In this document: positions 35,394-44,371 of the stretch, piece after piece | How the letters are laid out: the number at the start of each line of letters is the position of its first letter | Numbering within the stretch: position 1 is the first letter of the stretch | NCBI GenBank assembly: GCA_021800795.1 | Contig: JAJYYO010000024.1 | Location: forward strand, 1-57,252 | Source of the DNA: Pseudomonadota bacterium | Lineage (GTDB): Bacteria > Pseudomonadota > Gammaproteobacteria > Burkholderiales > Gallionellaceae | Direction of reading: 5' to 3' | DNA: 57,252 nt | Position numbers and translations under genes: made by a program | Notes under the pieces: model-generated | What the model was told of the DNA's origin: nothing | Database searches by the model: none | What the model saw: the letters and a program-made list of their open reading frames with translations, nothing else

Positions 35394-37055
35394 CTAAACC
35401 CTGAACATATCCACAGCCCGCCTGACCTCGCCGGCGCGCGCTTCCAGATCACCCGCCAGATTCAGCAAATCCTGAGCCGCTTTGGAATTTTCTGCCGACA
35501 TCGAAGAAATCTGCTCGGTGTTCCTGGCCAGAACCGATGCCGCAACATTCTGCTCGGCCAGGGAAGTGGAAATACCATCGATGACGCCTGCCATCTCATT
35601 AAAACTGTGCTGAATCAATGCGATCGAGCCCTGCGCAGACTCGGCATCCGTCACCCCCTGGCGCGTGGTCGTCACCACCTTGTCCATGCCGCTTAGCGCA
35701 TTCCCCGCCACTTCGCCTATTTTGCCTGACATTTTGTTGATTTCCGTGGTTGCATTGGCGGTGCGTTCGGCCAGCTTGCGCACTTCATCCGCCACCACCG
35801 CAAAACCGCGACCCTGTTCGCCTGCACGTGCCGCCTCAATCGCTGCATTGAGCGCCAGCAGATTGGTCTGGTCGGCGATTTCCTTGATGACTTTCACCAC
35901 GTCGGAAATCCGCGATGCGTCCTCCCCGAGACGCGAGACTTCAGCAGAGGCAGCTTCGATTTCCTGCGCGGTATTCAACAATCCGGTCACCGTCTTGTGC
36001 ACCACTTGCGCACCTTGCGTGGCGGAATTATGCGAACTGTCGGCAATGCGCTTGGCATCGATACCCTGATCGCTGATGTGACCGGTCGATACGCTCAATT
36101 CCTCGATTGCAGCTGCCATGCCGGATACCGCAGCGGATTCATGATTGACATTCTGCACAATTTGCCGCGCAGAAACAGCCAGACTATGCGCCATCTCGCC
36201 AACCTGAGATGACTGATTCTTGATCCCGCCCATCATCTCGCGCAGACTGCCTTGCATGTGATAAGCATTCGCCAGCAGACTGCCTTCCTCAGGCGATTTG
36301 CCGGGTTGCCGCGAAAAATCACCTGCCGCCATGGTGTTCACCACCTGAGCGACATCTTTAGGATCGCCGCCCAGCTGTTTCAGCACAGAACGGATGATCA
36401 CCGTAGCCAGCATCACAGAAATTGCCAGCGCCACTGCCACCCAGATAATGACAAGCAAGCGGCGCTGCTGAAAATCCGTATCCGCCTGCGCAAGCCTCTG
36501 CGTGCTTTTGTCATCCACAAATTTCACGAAACTGTCGCGCACATCCTTGATTTTGACGGTCAATTCTTCATCGATGCCGGACACCACGGCATCCGATGCA
36601 GCGGCATTCCCGGCATGCGCATCGATTTGCGCCAGATATTTACCGCTGACCGTTCTGTGAGCCGCTTCCAGCTCGTCAAGCTGGCGGATGAACCCCTCAT
36701 ACCCAGCATGTCCCTCCGCCAGTTTATTCAGTCCGCTCAATGCCCGCGCGCGATGCTCCTCGAATGCCGTCTGTTGTCCGACAAATTCGCTGCGGTACTT
36801 TGAAATCCTGCTCTGATCAGTCCCGCGCAACCACACATTTTTGGCAAGCCTGACCTCTTCCAGGAAATTGATGTCCATCGTACCGATGTCCGCCATCACC
36901 TTCATGTTCATCTGCAAACGCCCGACCATTTTCTGCTCGCCCTGAACCTCACCGGCAAGCTGCAACAGGCCAAATACCGCCATACAAACAAACATGGCAA
37001 ATGACACGGATTCGAGCGCCAGAAATTTGCCTTTGAGCGTCAAACTGTTGAGCAT
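35394..37055 (-). CDS. Methyl-accepting chemotaxis protein 2
   Basis: A 553-aa chemoreceptor. It has membrane helices near 14-33 ([20 protein letters not shown]) and about 200-220 ([20 protein letters not shown]), a helical periplasmic domain, HAMP and the conserved signalling tip [20 protein letters not shown]. The periplasmic part differs from receptor 1, so it senses something else. It lies between the other two receptors in the same orientation. Confidence 0.95.
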   Translation of the reverse strand: MLNSLTLKGKFLALESVSFAMFVCMAVFGLLQLAGEVQGEQKMVGRLQMNMKVMADIGTMDINFLEEVRLAKNVWLRGTDQSRISKYRSEFVGQQTAFEEHRARALSGLNKLAEGHAGYEGFIRQLDELEAAHRTVSGKYLAQIDAHAGNAAASDAVVSGIDEELTVKIKDVRDSFVKFVDDKSTQRLAQADTDFQQRRLLVIIWVAVALAISVMLATVIIRSVLKQLGGDPKDVAQVVNTMAAGDFSRQPGKSPEEGSLLANAYHMQGSLREMMGGIKNQSSQVGEMAHSLAVSARQIVQNVNHESAAVSGMAAAIEELSVSTGHISDQGIDAKRIADSSHNSATQGAQVVHKTVTGLLNTAQEIEAASAEVSRLGEDASRISDVVKVIKEIADQTNLLALNAAIEAARAGEQGRGFAVVADEVRKLAERTANATTEINKMSGKIGEVAGNALSGMDKVVTTTRQGVTDAESAQGSIALIQHSFNEMAGVIDGISTSLAEQNVAASVLARNTEQISSMSAENSKAAQDLLNLAGDLEARAGEVRRAVDMFRV

Positions 37056-37182
37056 AGAAATTATCCTTATTAATCAATAATTTATTAATCATTTTCGCAG
37101 CATGGCAAACTGCACATCCTAACTCCTTCACGCAACACCTTGGGGCATAGCCCCTTAGTTGTGCGGGGAAGACCCCTGCGGT

Positions 37183-37206
37183 CTCAATCCTCAATCCTCA
37201 ATCCTG
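37183..37206. repeat. GAGGATT heptamer arm (single)
   Basis: CTCAATCCTCAATCCTCAAT followed by CCTG lies directly before the receptor 3 stop side. No complementary arm was found in the same gap. Confidence 0.65.
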
Positions 37207-37213
37207 CTGTCAA

Positions 37214-38842
37214 TTAAACCTTGAATCTGTGCACCGTCTGGCTCAGATTTTCGGATATCTGTTCCATGTTCCTGGCATCTTCCACCGTACTCTTGACCAC
37301 TGCATTGCTGCTGTTCGCCATGTGGGCAATACGCTCGACATTCCGCGCGATTTCGACACTCGCATCGCGCTGCTGATTGATGGCGGCCAGAATTTCTTCC
37401 AGACCGCGCTTCACCCCTGCCACCAGCTCATTCGAGCCGCCCAGCACGCCGGTCACCTCGCTGATATGTGTTTTACTGCTTTGCAAGGCACCGATGCCGC
37501 GCTGTACCGTCTTGTCCACCCGCACGGACTGGTCGCCGATGGTTTTGGTAACCTCATCGATTTGCGATGCGGAAAGCGCGGATTTCTCAGCCAGTTTGCG
37601 CACCTCATCCGCCACCACTGCAAATCCGCGCCCCTGCTCTCCGGCGCGCGCGGCCTCGATCGCCGCATTCAGCGCCAGCAGATTGGTCTGTTCGGCAATG
37701 TCGCGCACCTGCTGAGTCATATTGGTAATGCTCCGGGTATTGCTGACAAATTCGCCGACTGAACTGGCGATTTCGCTGACTGCACGCTCGACCAGCTCCA
37801 GCTCCTGAATCATCCCGGCCAGACTGGTCTGCCCCTGATGAGCGCGTTCGGCGCTCTCCTCCGATAATTTGGCGACCCGACTGACGCTCTCGGCAACGTG
37901 GTTGATGCTGACGCTCACTTGACTCACCGCACCCGATGTCGTGACAGCCGCATCAGCCTGCTGCTGCAACCCCTGGGCAATTTCACCGGCTTTGTCTGAC
38001 AGCCTGTGTGCGGTGCTGACGACCTGACCTGCATGACCTTCGACCTGACTGACGATAACCTGAAAACTTTGCGCGAGATTGTTGAAAGCCTGCGCCGTCT
38101 GTCCGATCTCATCTTCACTGCGCACGATGGCGCGACGAGACAGATCGCCGCTGGTTTGCATGGTCTGCATCGCCTGCTGCAACTCTCGTGCCGGCCGAGT
38201 CATAAATCCGATCAGCCAGCCGATCACAAAGTACAGGAACACCTGCAGGATAAGTTGCACCCCCCACATCGCAATATTGACTTGCCGCATTTTGGCGAAG
38301 TCATCCGTCAGATCCAGCGTGATGCTCCCGGCACCGTTCACCGTACCGTCGGTTACGTTGTGACACATCAGGCAGTTGGTACCGCGAAATTCCTTATGGG
38401 CAATAAAGGGCACGACCACCCGCAACGCATGCTTGCCAGGCTCATCTATCAATCGGGTTTGCACCTGGGCGGTATCGAGTGCGGCGTGATCCATCTCATC
38501 TACCGGCTGCTCCGAGGGGAGTCCGGGCCCGAACTGATTCTGCACGGGCTTGTTGCGCATTACGCGCAATTCAAGCACCTTGTCCGATGCACCCATCTTT
38601 TTGACATACAGCTCACGCTGATCTTCATGACTGATAATGCCGTTAATCATCAGCATATTAAGACCATTCAACAAGCCATCCGCCGACACCAGCGCTTTCT
38701 GGCGCGCCTCGTTCAGCACGTTCTCCTCAAACTTGTTCAGCACCGTGCGCTGCGCCACCAGCATCACCAGCAGCAGAATCAGTTGAATGGGCAACTGCAG
38801 CTTATACTTCAAGGGAAGGCGGCTCCACCAACTAATCATCAT
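37214..38842 (-). CDS. Chemoreceptor with periplasmic c-type haem motif
   Basis: A 542-aa chemoreceptor. The membrane helix about 16-32 is followed by a periplasmic domain (33-185), a second helix ([20 protein letters not shown]), HAMP, and the signalling tip [20 protein letters not shown]. The periplasmic domain contains [10 protein letters not shown] with Cys157, Cys160 and His161, a CXXCH haem-attachment site. Haem-binding chemoreceptors are known in Geobacter, where they sense redox state or gases. The gene is the first of the che run and has its own sigma-28 promoter. Confidence 0.93.
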   Translation of the reverse strand: MMISWWSRLPLKYKLQLPIQLILLLVMLVAQRTVLNKFEENVLNEARQKALVSADGLLNGLNMLMINGIISHEDQRELYVKKMGASDKVLELRVMRNKPVQNQFGPGLPSEQPVDEMDHAALDTAQVQTRLIDEPGKHALRVVVPFIAHKEFRGTNCLMCHNVTDGTVNGAGSITLDLTDDFAKMRQVNIAMWGVQLILQVFLYFVIGWLIGFMTRPARELQQAMQTMQTSGDLSRRAIVRSEDEIGQTAQAFNNLAQSFQVIVSQVEGHAGQVVSTAHRLSDKAGEIAQGLQQQADAAVTTSGAVSQVSVSINHVAESVSRVAKLSEESAERAHQGQTSLAGMIQELELVERAVSEIASSVGEFVSNTRSITNMTQQVRDIAEQTNLLALNAAIEAARAGEQGRGFAVVADEVRKLAEKSALSASQIDEVTKTIGDQSVRVDKTVQRGIGALQSSKTHISEVTGVLGGSNELVAGVKRGLEEILAAINQQRDASVEIARNVERIAHMANSSNAVVKSTVEDARNMEQISENLSQTVHRFKV

Positions 38843-38887
38843 TCTCTCCCGTGCAACTTGCGTTTGAATTATTGTAATGTAGCTACT

Positions 38888-38914
38888 TTAACGGCAAAAA
38901 ATAAAGTTTCTTTA
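38888..38914 (-). promoter_or_regulatory. Sigma-28 promoter of the haem chemoreceptor / che operon
   Basis: On the minus strand TAAA (38914-38911), 15 nt, then GCCGTTAA (38895-38888). This fits the FliA consensus at all four -35 core bases and 7 of 8 -10 bases. It lies 46 bp upstream of the receptor start. The rest of the gap to motB (38915-39127) shows no gene. Confidence 0.8.
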
Positions 38915-39127
38915 GAGGAACAGAGAAAAGAAAACCTGCCAGTTCGCAAGACTGAAGCTCAAGAAGACGGGGTTGCCGTTCCATGATTGAGAATGAAACG
39001 GCTGCTCAACCGGCGAGCGCAAGGGAATTTGTCAACATGACAGGACGGCAGGCGCCCCCTGATGACGAACATCGCCGGATTGACCGGAAATTGACGCCCG
39101 AACAGCAAGTCAACTTATGAAGCACTG

Positions 39128-40096
39128 CTAATGGCGTGCAGCGGGCGCAACAGGCAGCGCCTGCACCCCTTCCTTGATGGCGTCCTTGACGTTTTGTTCA
39201 TCGCCTTCCGCATCCACGCCGACTGTTCCGCCGTCGTGGCTGGCCGCTTCTTCCGCCTTTTTGTTCATCACAATCAGGCTGATGCGACGATTGGCGGGGC
39301 TCAACGGATCATTCTTATCGAACAATACGGCAGAGGACAGCCCCACCACGCGCACGATTTTCTCCTCACTCATCCCGCCTGCCAGCAACTCGCGACGCGT
39401 GGCGTTGGCCCTGTCGGCAGACAGTTCCCAGTTGCTGTAGCCATTTTCACCGCCACCATATAACGCCGCATCGGTGTGACCCGAGATACTGACCTTGTTG
39501 GGCACCTCATTCAATGTCTGGCCGATCGCCCGCAATATCTCCCGCGTGTAAGGTTCGAGCTGCGCGCTGCCGCTCTGAAACATCGGACGATTCTGCGCAT
39601 CAACGATCTGGATGCGCAACCCTTCGCTGGTAATATCGAGCAGAATCTGATTCTTGAACTGTTTGAGCTTGGGGTTGCTATCTATGGCCTTTTCGATAGT
39701 GGACTTCAATTCCTTGAGCTTCTCCATTTCAATGCGACGTGCTTCCTGCGCAGCCGCCTTGATGTTGATCACTCTCTTCTCAACAGGCGTCTCGCCCTCT
39801 TTCACCTGCCCTGAACTGCGCGTCAAGTCCATGCCCCCCCCCTTGATGATGCTGGAGCTGTCGCCACTGCCCGAACCACCCATCAAAGCCACCTTCAGCG
39901 GCGTCTTGAAATACTCCGATATGCCGGCCAGATCGCCTTTTGCGGTCGACCCCAACAGCCACATCAACAGGAAAAACGCCATCATCGCCGTAACAAAGTC
40001 GGCATAGGCAATTTTCCACGCACCGCCATGGTGTCCGCCGGCCACCTTCTTGATGCGCTTGATTACAATGGGTCTTTTATTTTTGTCTTCAGCCAT
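39128..40096 (-). CDS. motB: Flagellar motor stator protein MotB
   Basis: MotB anchors the first stator. The 322-aa protein has a basic N-terminus, the helix KIAYADFVTAMMAFFLLMWL with the proton-carrying Asp, a plug/linker region, and an OmpA-like peptidoglycan-binding domain (VSISGHTDAALYG, NWELSADRANATRREL, NRRISLIVM). No Shine-Dalgarno is visible; the codons are preceded by heptamer repeats of the GTTAGTC family. Confidence 0.96.
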   Translation of the reverse strand: MAEDKNKRPIVIKRIKKVAGGHHGGAWKIAYADFVTAMMAFFLLMWLLGSTAKGDLAGISEYFKTPLKVALMGGSGSGDSSSIIKGGGMDLTRSSGQVKEGETPVEKRVINIKAAAQEARRIEMEKLKELKSTIEKAIDSNPKLKQFKNQILLDITSEGLRIQIVDAQNRPMFQSGSAQLEPYTREILRAIGQTLNEVPNKVSISGHTDAALYGGGENGYSNWELSADRANATRRELLAGGMSEEKIVRVVGLSSAVLFDKNDPLSPANRRISLIVMNKKAEEAASHDGGTVGVDAEGDEQNVKDAIKEGVQALPVAPAARH

Positions 40097-40104
40097 TTTT
40101 AGTT

Positions 40105-40175
40105 GCTAGTCGTTAGTTGATGTGGTCAGCAGCGCTGGTTTTGTTTTGAACAGGCTCCTAGCGACTAGCGACTGC
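40105..40175. repeat. Inverted heptamer element (motA-motB gap)
   Basis: GCTAGTCGTTAGTTG on the left and CTAGCGACTAGCGACTG on the right are complementary arms of the GTTAGTC/GACTAAC family. The element fills the whole gap between motA and motB. Confidence 0.65.
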
Positions 40176-40178
40176 CTT

Positions 40179-41033
40179 TTAACGTTTTTGCTTGACGTGC
40201 GCTTCCAGCTCGATAAAGCCGGGCCTATCGCCGGAACTCAGCGCCTTGCGACCGAATTCAACCGCCATGGCGGGTGCATAACCGTTTAGATTCGCCAATA
40301 ATGTCACCTTGATGGTCTGGAATATCTTGCCGCCCTCTTCGGCCTTCTGCTCCAGCAAACCGGCCAGCGGCCCGACAAAACCATAGGCCAATAGAATACC
40401 CAGAAACGTCCCCACCAGCGCATGCGCGATCAATATGCCCAATTCCGCCGGGGGCATACCCACCGATTCCATGGTATGCACCACACCCATCACTGCCGCA
40501 ACGATACCAAACGCCGGCATGCCGTCGCCCAGCTTGGCAATCACATGCGATGAAACCATGGCCTCGTGATGATGCGTTTCAAGTTCGACATCCATCAGGT
40601 TTTCTATCTCCATCGCATTGAGATTGCCGCTGACCATAATGCGCAAATAATCGGTAATAAATTCGACCACATGATGGTCGGACAATATTTTCGGATACTT
40701 GGAAAAAACCGGACTCTCCTCAGGCTTTTCGACATCCCCCTCAATCGACATCAAGCCTTCCTTGCGAACCTTGGTCAGCAGCTCGTACATCAGCGCCATC
40801 AATTCCATGTAGGTATCCTTGGAATATCTTGCCCCCTTAAATACCGAAGGAAGATCCTTCACGGTCGCCTTGATGGCAGTCATGTTATTTCCGACGAAAA
40901 AAGCACCGGTCGCACCGCCAAATATCATCAATAACTCAAGAGGCTGCCACAATGCGCCGAGATGACCGCCCGCCATGGCAAAGCCGCCGAATATTGAAGC
41001 GCACACCACCACATAACCTACTATCACTAACAT
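40179..41033 (-). CDS. motA: Flagellar motor stator protein MotA
   Basis: MotA is the ring subunit of the first stator. The 284-aa protein has four membrane helices (LVIVGYVVVCASIFGGFAMA, LELLMIFGGATGAFFVGNNM, MPAFGIVAAVMGVVHTMESV, LIAHALVGTFLGILLAYGFV) and a large charged cytosolic loop. It is followed by motB. Together with MotCD the cell has two stator sets. AAGGAGTG precedes the ATG. Confidence 0.97.
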   Translation of the reverse strand: MLVIVGYVVVCASIFGGFAMAGGHLGALWQPLELLMIFGGATGAFFVGNNMTAIKATVKDLPSVFKGARYSKDTYMELMALMYELLTKVRKEGLMSIEGDVEKPEESPVFSKYPKILSDHHVVEFITDYLRIMVSGNLNAMEIENLMDVELETHHHEAMVSSHVIAKLGDGMPAFGIVAAVMGVVHTMESVGMPPAELGILIAHALVGTFLGILLAYGFVGPLAGLLEQKAEEGGKIFQTIKVTLLANLNGYAPAMAVEFGRKALSSGDRPGFIELEAHVKQKR

Positions 41034-41130
41034 GCAGCACTCCTTAGTTTTATTTCTGCCGACATATTTTAAAACAAATCAGCCCGACAGGCATGGCAAA
41101 TATCCGGCATCCGAAGAGACAGCGGCATTA

Positions 41131-41441
41131 AGGGGTCGAGAAATAATAAGTTGAACATTCGTTGCTGCGCATCCGCGATGGATGCAAGGCGCGAAGAGCA
41201 GCGAATGGGGTAAGCAGGGATTTTGTCCGTCAGACAAAAACTCGCAATGGTTATTCCATTCGCAAGCTTCGCAACGCCGCAAACGCGCGGATGCGCTGCA
41301 ACCCTGTGGGCCGGGGCTTATTTGCGCGCATCTCTTTGTCGCAAGTCGCTTGTTGTGAATGACACAACGGTGCGTCTTGCTTCGCGGGCTGCATCGCAAA
41401 TAAACCCCGGCGATTGTCCAATTTATTATTTCTCGACCCCT
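41131..41441. mobile_element. MITE-like element with ~27-bp terminal inverted repeats
   Basis: The left end AGGGGTCGAGAAATAATAAG plus TTGAACA matches the reverse complement of the right end (AGGGGTCGAGAAATAATAAA plus TTGGACA) with two mismatches. The 311-bp interior has no convincing gene; short open frames show no family likeness. No clear target duplication is visible. It lies between flhC and motA, which are usually adjacent. Confidence 0.7.
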
Positions 41442-41556
41442 CTACCGCGACGTGCATCGTGCGGTTCATGATCAGGGTTGCGTATTACAGAATGGTTAGG
41501 GAATGAATCAGAAGTGGTGCGAGGGCGAAAAAAAGCAGACATGCAGGTAGGCTGCC

Positions 41557-42111
41557 TTAAGCCTCTTGTTCGGCAGGCTGCTCCTGCCTGGCTTTGTTGT
41601 TTGTTTTTCCGGCGCGTGCAGGCGGGTGACAGATGCCACACACATAGTTTGCGTGCAACTCGTTGGTATGCGTGACGAACTCACCGCCGCATTCACGACA
41701 GGGAACCAGTTGCATCATGCCTGCCTTGAAAAAGCGCACCAGAAACCATGCGCGGGTAATACTCAAGACCACCTCGCTGCCTTCTATACCCTGCACCTGA
41801 TCCAGATATAAACGATAAGCGGTGATCAGGGCCTGCACCCCCCGGGTTCCGGCATTTTTTATCAGAAACTGATAAACCCCCATAAACAGCGAAGAATGAA
41901 TATTGGGCAGCCAGCTGATAAACCAGTCCGTCGAGTAGGGCAACATTCCCTTGGAAGGCGACTCGCCTTTGACTTCCTTGTAAAGCTTGAGCAGGCGTTC
42001 ACGGCTCAGCGTAGTTTCTTCCTGCAAAACCTGCAGGCGTGCGCCCATCTCGATCAGCTCTGTGGCGATTTTAACCTGCTGCGACTCACCCAATACGGTT
42101 TTAGTTGCCAT
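41557..42111 (-). CDS. flhC: Flagellar master regulator subunit FlhC
   Basis: FlhC with FlhD forms the class I activator. The 184-aa protein starts MATKTVLGESQQVKIATELI and includes LYKEVKGESPSKGMLPYSTDWF. It has the C-terminal zinc site with four cysteines (CRECGGEF and YVCGICH). It lies 13 nt after flhD. The region between its stop and the MITE (41442-41556) shows no gene. Confidence 0.97.
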   Translation of the reverse strand: MATKTVLGESQQVKIATELIEMGARLQVLQEETTLSRERLLKLYKEVKGESPSKGMLPYSTDWFISWLPNIHSSLFMGVYQFLIKNAGTRGVQALITAYRLYLDQVQGIEGSEVVLSITRAWFLVRFFKAGMMQLVPCRECGGEFVTHTNELHANYVCGICHPPARAGKTNNKARQEQPAEQEA

Positions 42112-42124
42112 TTCAAGCTCCTGG

Positions 42125-42454
42125 CTAGAACGATTCTTCGGCTGTTTCTTGTATTGTTTGCGACGACATTAAAATGGCAGCATGCATTTGCGCCATCATG
42201 CGGCTCTTGCTGTAATCAGTCACCATACTCAGCAGAATATTTTCGTCAAAACGGAAACTGCACAATAGCATATTACAACTGGCCATTTTGAGTATTTGTG
42301 CCGGCGCGAGACCGCCTATCGTGTCAACCAGATCCTGACTCAATCCTAAACGAAAGATCGCCGCCGATTTGTCCTGCTTGATCATTTGCTGAGCCAACAT
42401 CAGGTAGGTCAGATTAAGATCGCGAATACCTTCTTGCAATTGCATGGTGTTCAT
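42125..42454 (-). CDS. flhD: Flagellar master regulator subunit FlhD
   Basis: FlhD is the second subunit of the FlhDC activator. The 109-aa product begins MNTMQLQEGIRDLNLTYLML and includes AQQMIKQDKSAAIFRLGLSQ, the family signature. The frame extends to 42508, but ATG at 42454 has a GGGGG site 7 nt upstream and matches the family start. It is transcribed with flhC from a ~420-bp upstream region rich in signals. Confidence 0.96.
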   Translation of the reverse strand: MNTMQLQEGIRDLNLTYLMLAQQMIKQDKSAAIFRLGLSQDLVDTIGGLAPAQILKMASCNMLLCSFRFDENILLSMVTDYSKSRMMAQMHAAILMSSQTIQETAEESF

Positions 42455-42604
42455 AGTCATCCCCCGGTATATGAGCAAAAATGCCAACCTTGATGATTCG
42501 ACTGGCAACGCTGTCCAATTCGGACGGTTGCATTCTGCGTGAATGGCGAAATATAGAATATCGGAAGCCGGCTGTTTTTTTTGTAGGGGAGAAGCGCGAT
42601 CACA

Positions 42605-42623
42605 TGTAGGAATATGGCCTACA
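42605..42623. other. Small inverted repeat in the flhDC leader
   Basis: TGTAGG-AATATGG-CCTACA has 6-bp arms. It sits between the strong hairpin and flhD. It may fold in the leader RNA. Confidence 0.3.
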
Positions 42624-42703
42624 AAATAGAACCCTCCGGCGCATGCTTGAGCCGGAGGGTTCTACCGAGTGCTGTTTGCGAGGGGTCAAACTGTCACTCT
42701 TGG
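42620..42703 (-). ncRNA. Candidate sigma-28-dependent small RNA (or attenuated flhDC leader)
   Basis: A transcript from the perfect sigma-28 promoter would begin near 42703-42700 and run into a 13-bp perfect hairpin, AGAACCCTCCGGC / GCCGGAGGGTTCT (42663-42628), followed by ATTTTGT. The product would be about 80 nt, with no open frame of note. The T-run is weak, so read-through into flhD (start 42454) is possible; then it would act as a leader. No name or family is known to me. Confidence 0.5.
42628..42663 (-). terminator. 13-bp hairpin with short T-run upstream of flhDC
   Basis: Perfect 13-bp arms enclose a 10-nt loop. On the minus strand ATTTTGT follows; on the plus strand no T-run follows. 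It is therefore oriented as a minus-strand terminator or attenuator between the sigma-28 promoter and flhD. Confidence 0.6.
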
Positions 42704-42708
42704 TTTGG

Positions 42709-42735
42709 TTATCGGCCGCAGTTTAAAAAACTTTA
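42709..42735 (-). promoter_or_regulatory. Perfect-consensus sigma-28 promoter upstream of flhDC
   Basis: TAAAGTTT, 11 nt, GCCGATAA on the minus strand: every base of the FliA consensus is met with the correct spacing. It points to flhDC, 255 bp away. The AT-rich stretch 42732-42815 lies directly upstream. Confidence 0.85.
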
Positions 42736-42823
42736 GGCTTTTTTATAAATATTTATTGCTTAATAAACAACAAATTAAAAATTATTTAATTTTTTTCGAA
42801 AAAAACTTTTAAACTTCTCTCAA

Positions 42824-42844
42824 GAAAACCCGCTTTTTCCGGGC
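42824..42844 (-). terminator. Weak terminator after mqo
   Basis: The minus strand reads GCCCGGAAAAAGCGGGTTTT shortly after the mqo stop: a 4-bp GC stem and a T-run. The stem is short, so this is tentative. The next 100 bp (42720-42815) are very AT-rich and hold no gene. Confidence 0.3.
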
Positions 42845-42880
42845 TGCGACAAGTTCAATTCCTGCCTTTTTCAGACCGCC

Positions 42881-44368
42881 TCATGCCTGCCGGAGTTTCA
42901 GCGTAGCCCGCGTTTTTTCACGCGTAACATGCAGCAACTCTTCATTCTCATCCAGCGACTCGCCATAGGACGGAATCATGGTTTTTAATTTTTGCTGCCA
43001 TTCGGCGCTTTGCAAACGTGATTTAAAGCAACGCTCGATTACCGCAAGCATCGCCTGCACCGAAATGGATGCGCCGGGCGACGCACCCAGCAGAGTTGCC
43101 AGCGTGCCGTCCTTTGAACTGACAATCTCGGTGCCGAATTCCAGACGTCCGCCTTTCACCTCACACCCTTTGATGATCTGCACACGCTGCCCGGCTGAAG
43201 CCAGCTCCCAGTCTTCCTCCCTGGCATCGGCATAAAACTCCCGCAAACCTGCCACACGATCCTTGTGCGATCTTAACGCCTCGGTGATGAGATAGCGGGT
43301 CAGATCGAGATTGTCTCGCGCCACTGCGAGCATCGGCTTGAGATTGCCGGATTTGAGCGATGAGAACAGATCCAGCACCGAACCTTCCTTGAGAAATTTG
43401 CTGGTAATGCTGGCAAACGGCCCGAACAACAAGGCCTGCCTTCCGTCGATGATCCGGGCGTCGAGATGCGGCACCGACATCGGCGGCGCACCCATCGGTG
43501 CACGGCCATACACCTTGCTGGTATGCTGCTTCACCACTTGTGGATTTTTGCAGATCAGCCATTGCCCGCTGACTGGAAATCCGCCATAGCCCATCGCTTC
43601 GGGTATGCCTGACTTTTGCAGCAGCGGCAACGCGCCCCCTCCCGCACCGAGAAACACGAAACCCGCATCGATCGTCTTGCTGCGCCCGCTGTGATTGTCA
43701 CGGATGCGAACGTGCCACCGGCCATCCGGATATTGCTTCATGCTGGTGACGGTATGGGATAACTCAAGATCAAAGGCCGAATTTTTTGTCATCGCCCTGA
43801 CCAGCTTGCGCGTCAAAGCGCCAAAGTCAACATCCGTGCCGTGTTTGACCTGGGTGGCTGCAACCGCCTGCCTGGCGTCGCGATTTTGCATCACCAGCGG
43901 CATCCACCGCTTCAAGACTTCGTGATCTTCGCTGTATTCCATTTCCTCAAACAAATGGTGCGCGTGCAAGGCCTCATAGCGTTTACGCAGAAAAGCCACA
44001 TTATCCGCACCCCAGACAAAGCTCTGATGATAAATCGGATTGATGAATTTTTCAGGTGCCGGCAATACGCCGGTTCCCACCAGATAAGACCAGAACTGCA
44101 GTGACGCCTCGTACGCCGCGTTAATCGCCAGCGCACGACTGATGTCAACCCGTCCATCCGCCAGCTGCGGTGTGTAATTGAGCTCGCAATATCCGGCGTG
44201 CCCGGTTCCGGCGTTATTGAGCACATGCGAACTCTCATTACCCACACGACTTAACCGCTCGACCATCATGATGGTCAGCGAGGGGTCCAGTTGCATCAGC
44301 AGCTTGCCCAGTGTGGCGCTCATCACTCCGGCGCCCACCAGCAATACATCGACTTTTTTAATCGTCAT
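42881..44368 (-). CDS. mqo: Malate:quinone oxidoreductase Mqo
   Basis: Mqo is a membrane-associated FAD enzyme that oxidises malate and passes electrons to quinone. The 495-aa protein begins with the FAD-binding site DVLLVGAGVMSATLGKLLMQ and contains ESSHVLNNAGTGHAGYCELN, FLGAGGGALPLLQKSGIPEA and TLLGASPGASISVQAMLAVI, the family signatures. Length is as expected. It is the last gene of the minus-strand run exonuclease-vanZ-like-rlmD-mqo, 3 nt after rlmD. Confidence 0.97.
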   Translation of the reverse strand: MTIKKVDVLLVGAGVMSATLGKLLMQLDPSLTIMMVERLSRVGNESSHVLNNAGTGHAGYCELNYTPQLADGRVDISRALAINAAYEASLQFWSYLVGTGVLPAPEKFINPIYHQSFVWGADNVAFLRKRYEALHAHHLFEEMEYSEDHEVLKRWMPLVMQNRDARQAVAATQVKHGTDVDFGALTRKLVRAMTKNSAFDLELSHTVTSMKQYPDGRWHVRIRDNHSGRSKTIDAGFVFLGAGGGALPLLQKSGIPEAMGYGGFPVSGQWLICKNPQVVKQHTSKVYGRAPMGAPPMSVPHLDARIIDGRQALLFGPFASITSKFLKEGSVLDLFSSLKSGNLKPMLAVARDNLDLTRYLITEALRSHKDRVAGLREFYADAREEDWELASAGQRVQIIKGCEVKGGRLEFGTEIVSSKDGTLATLLGASPGASISVQAMLAVIERCFKSRLQSAEWQQKLKTMIPSYGESLDENEELLHVTREKTRATLKLRQA

Positions 44369-44371
44369 TGA

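Noticed and set aside
36949..37194. Minus-strand open frame before receptor 2 as an extra gene
   Set aside because: It overlaps the receptor start in another frame and consists of repeats and leader sequence.
41251..41469. Open frame inside the MITE-like element as a transposase remnant
   Set aside because: It crosses the element's end and shows no transposase motif.
42720..42815. AT-rich stretch as a replication origin or attachment site
   Set aside because: No iterons, DnaA-box cluster or tRNA end is visible; it is better read as the upstream region of the sigma-28 promoter and flhDC.
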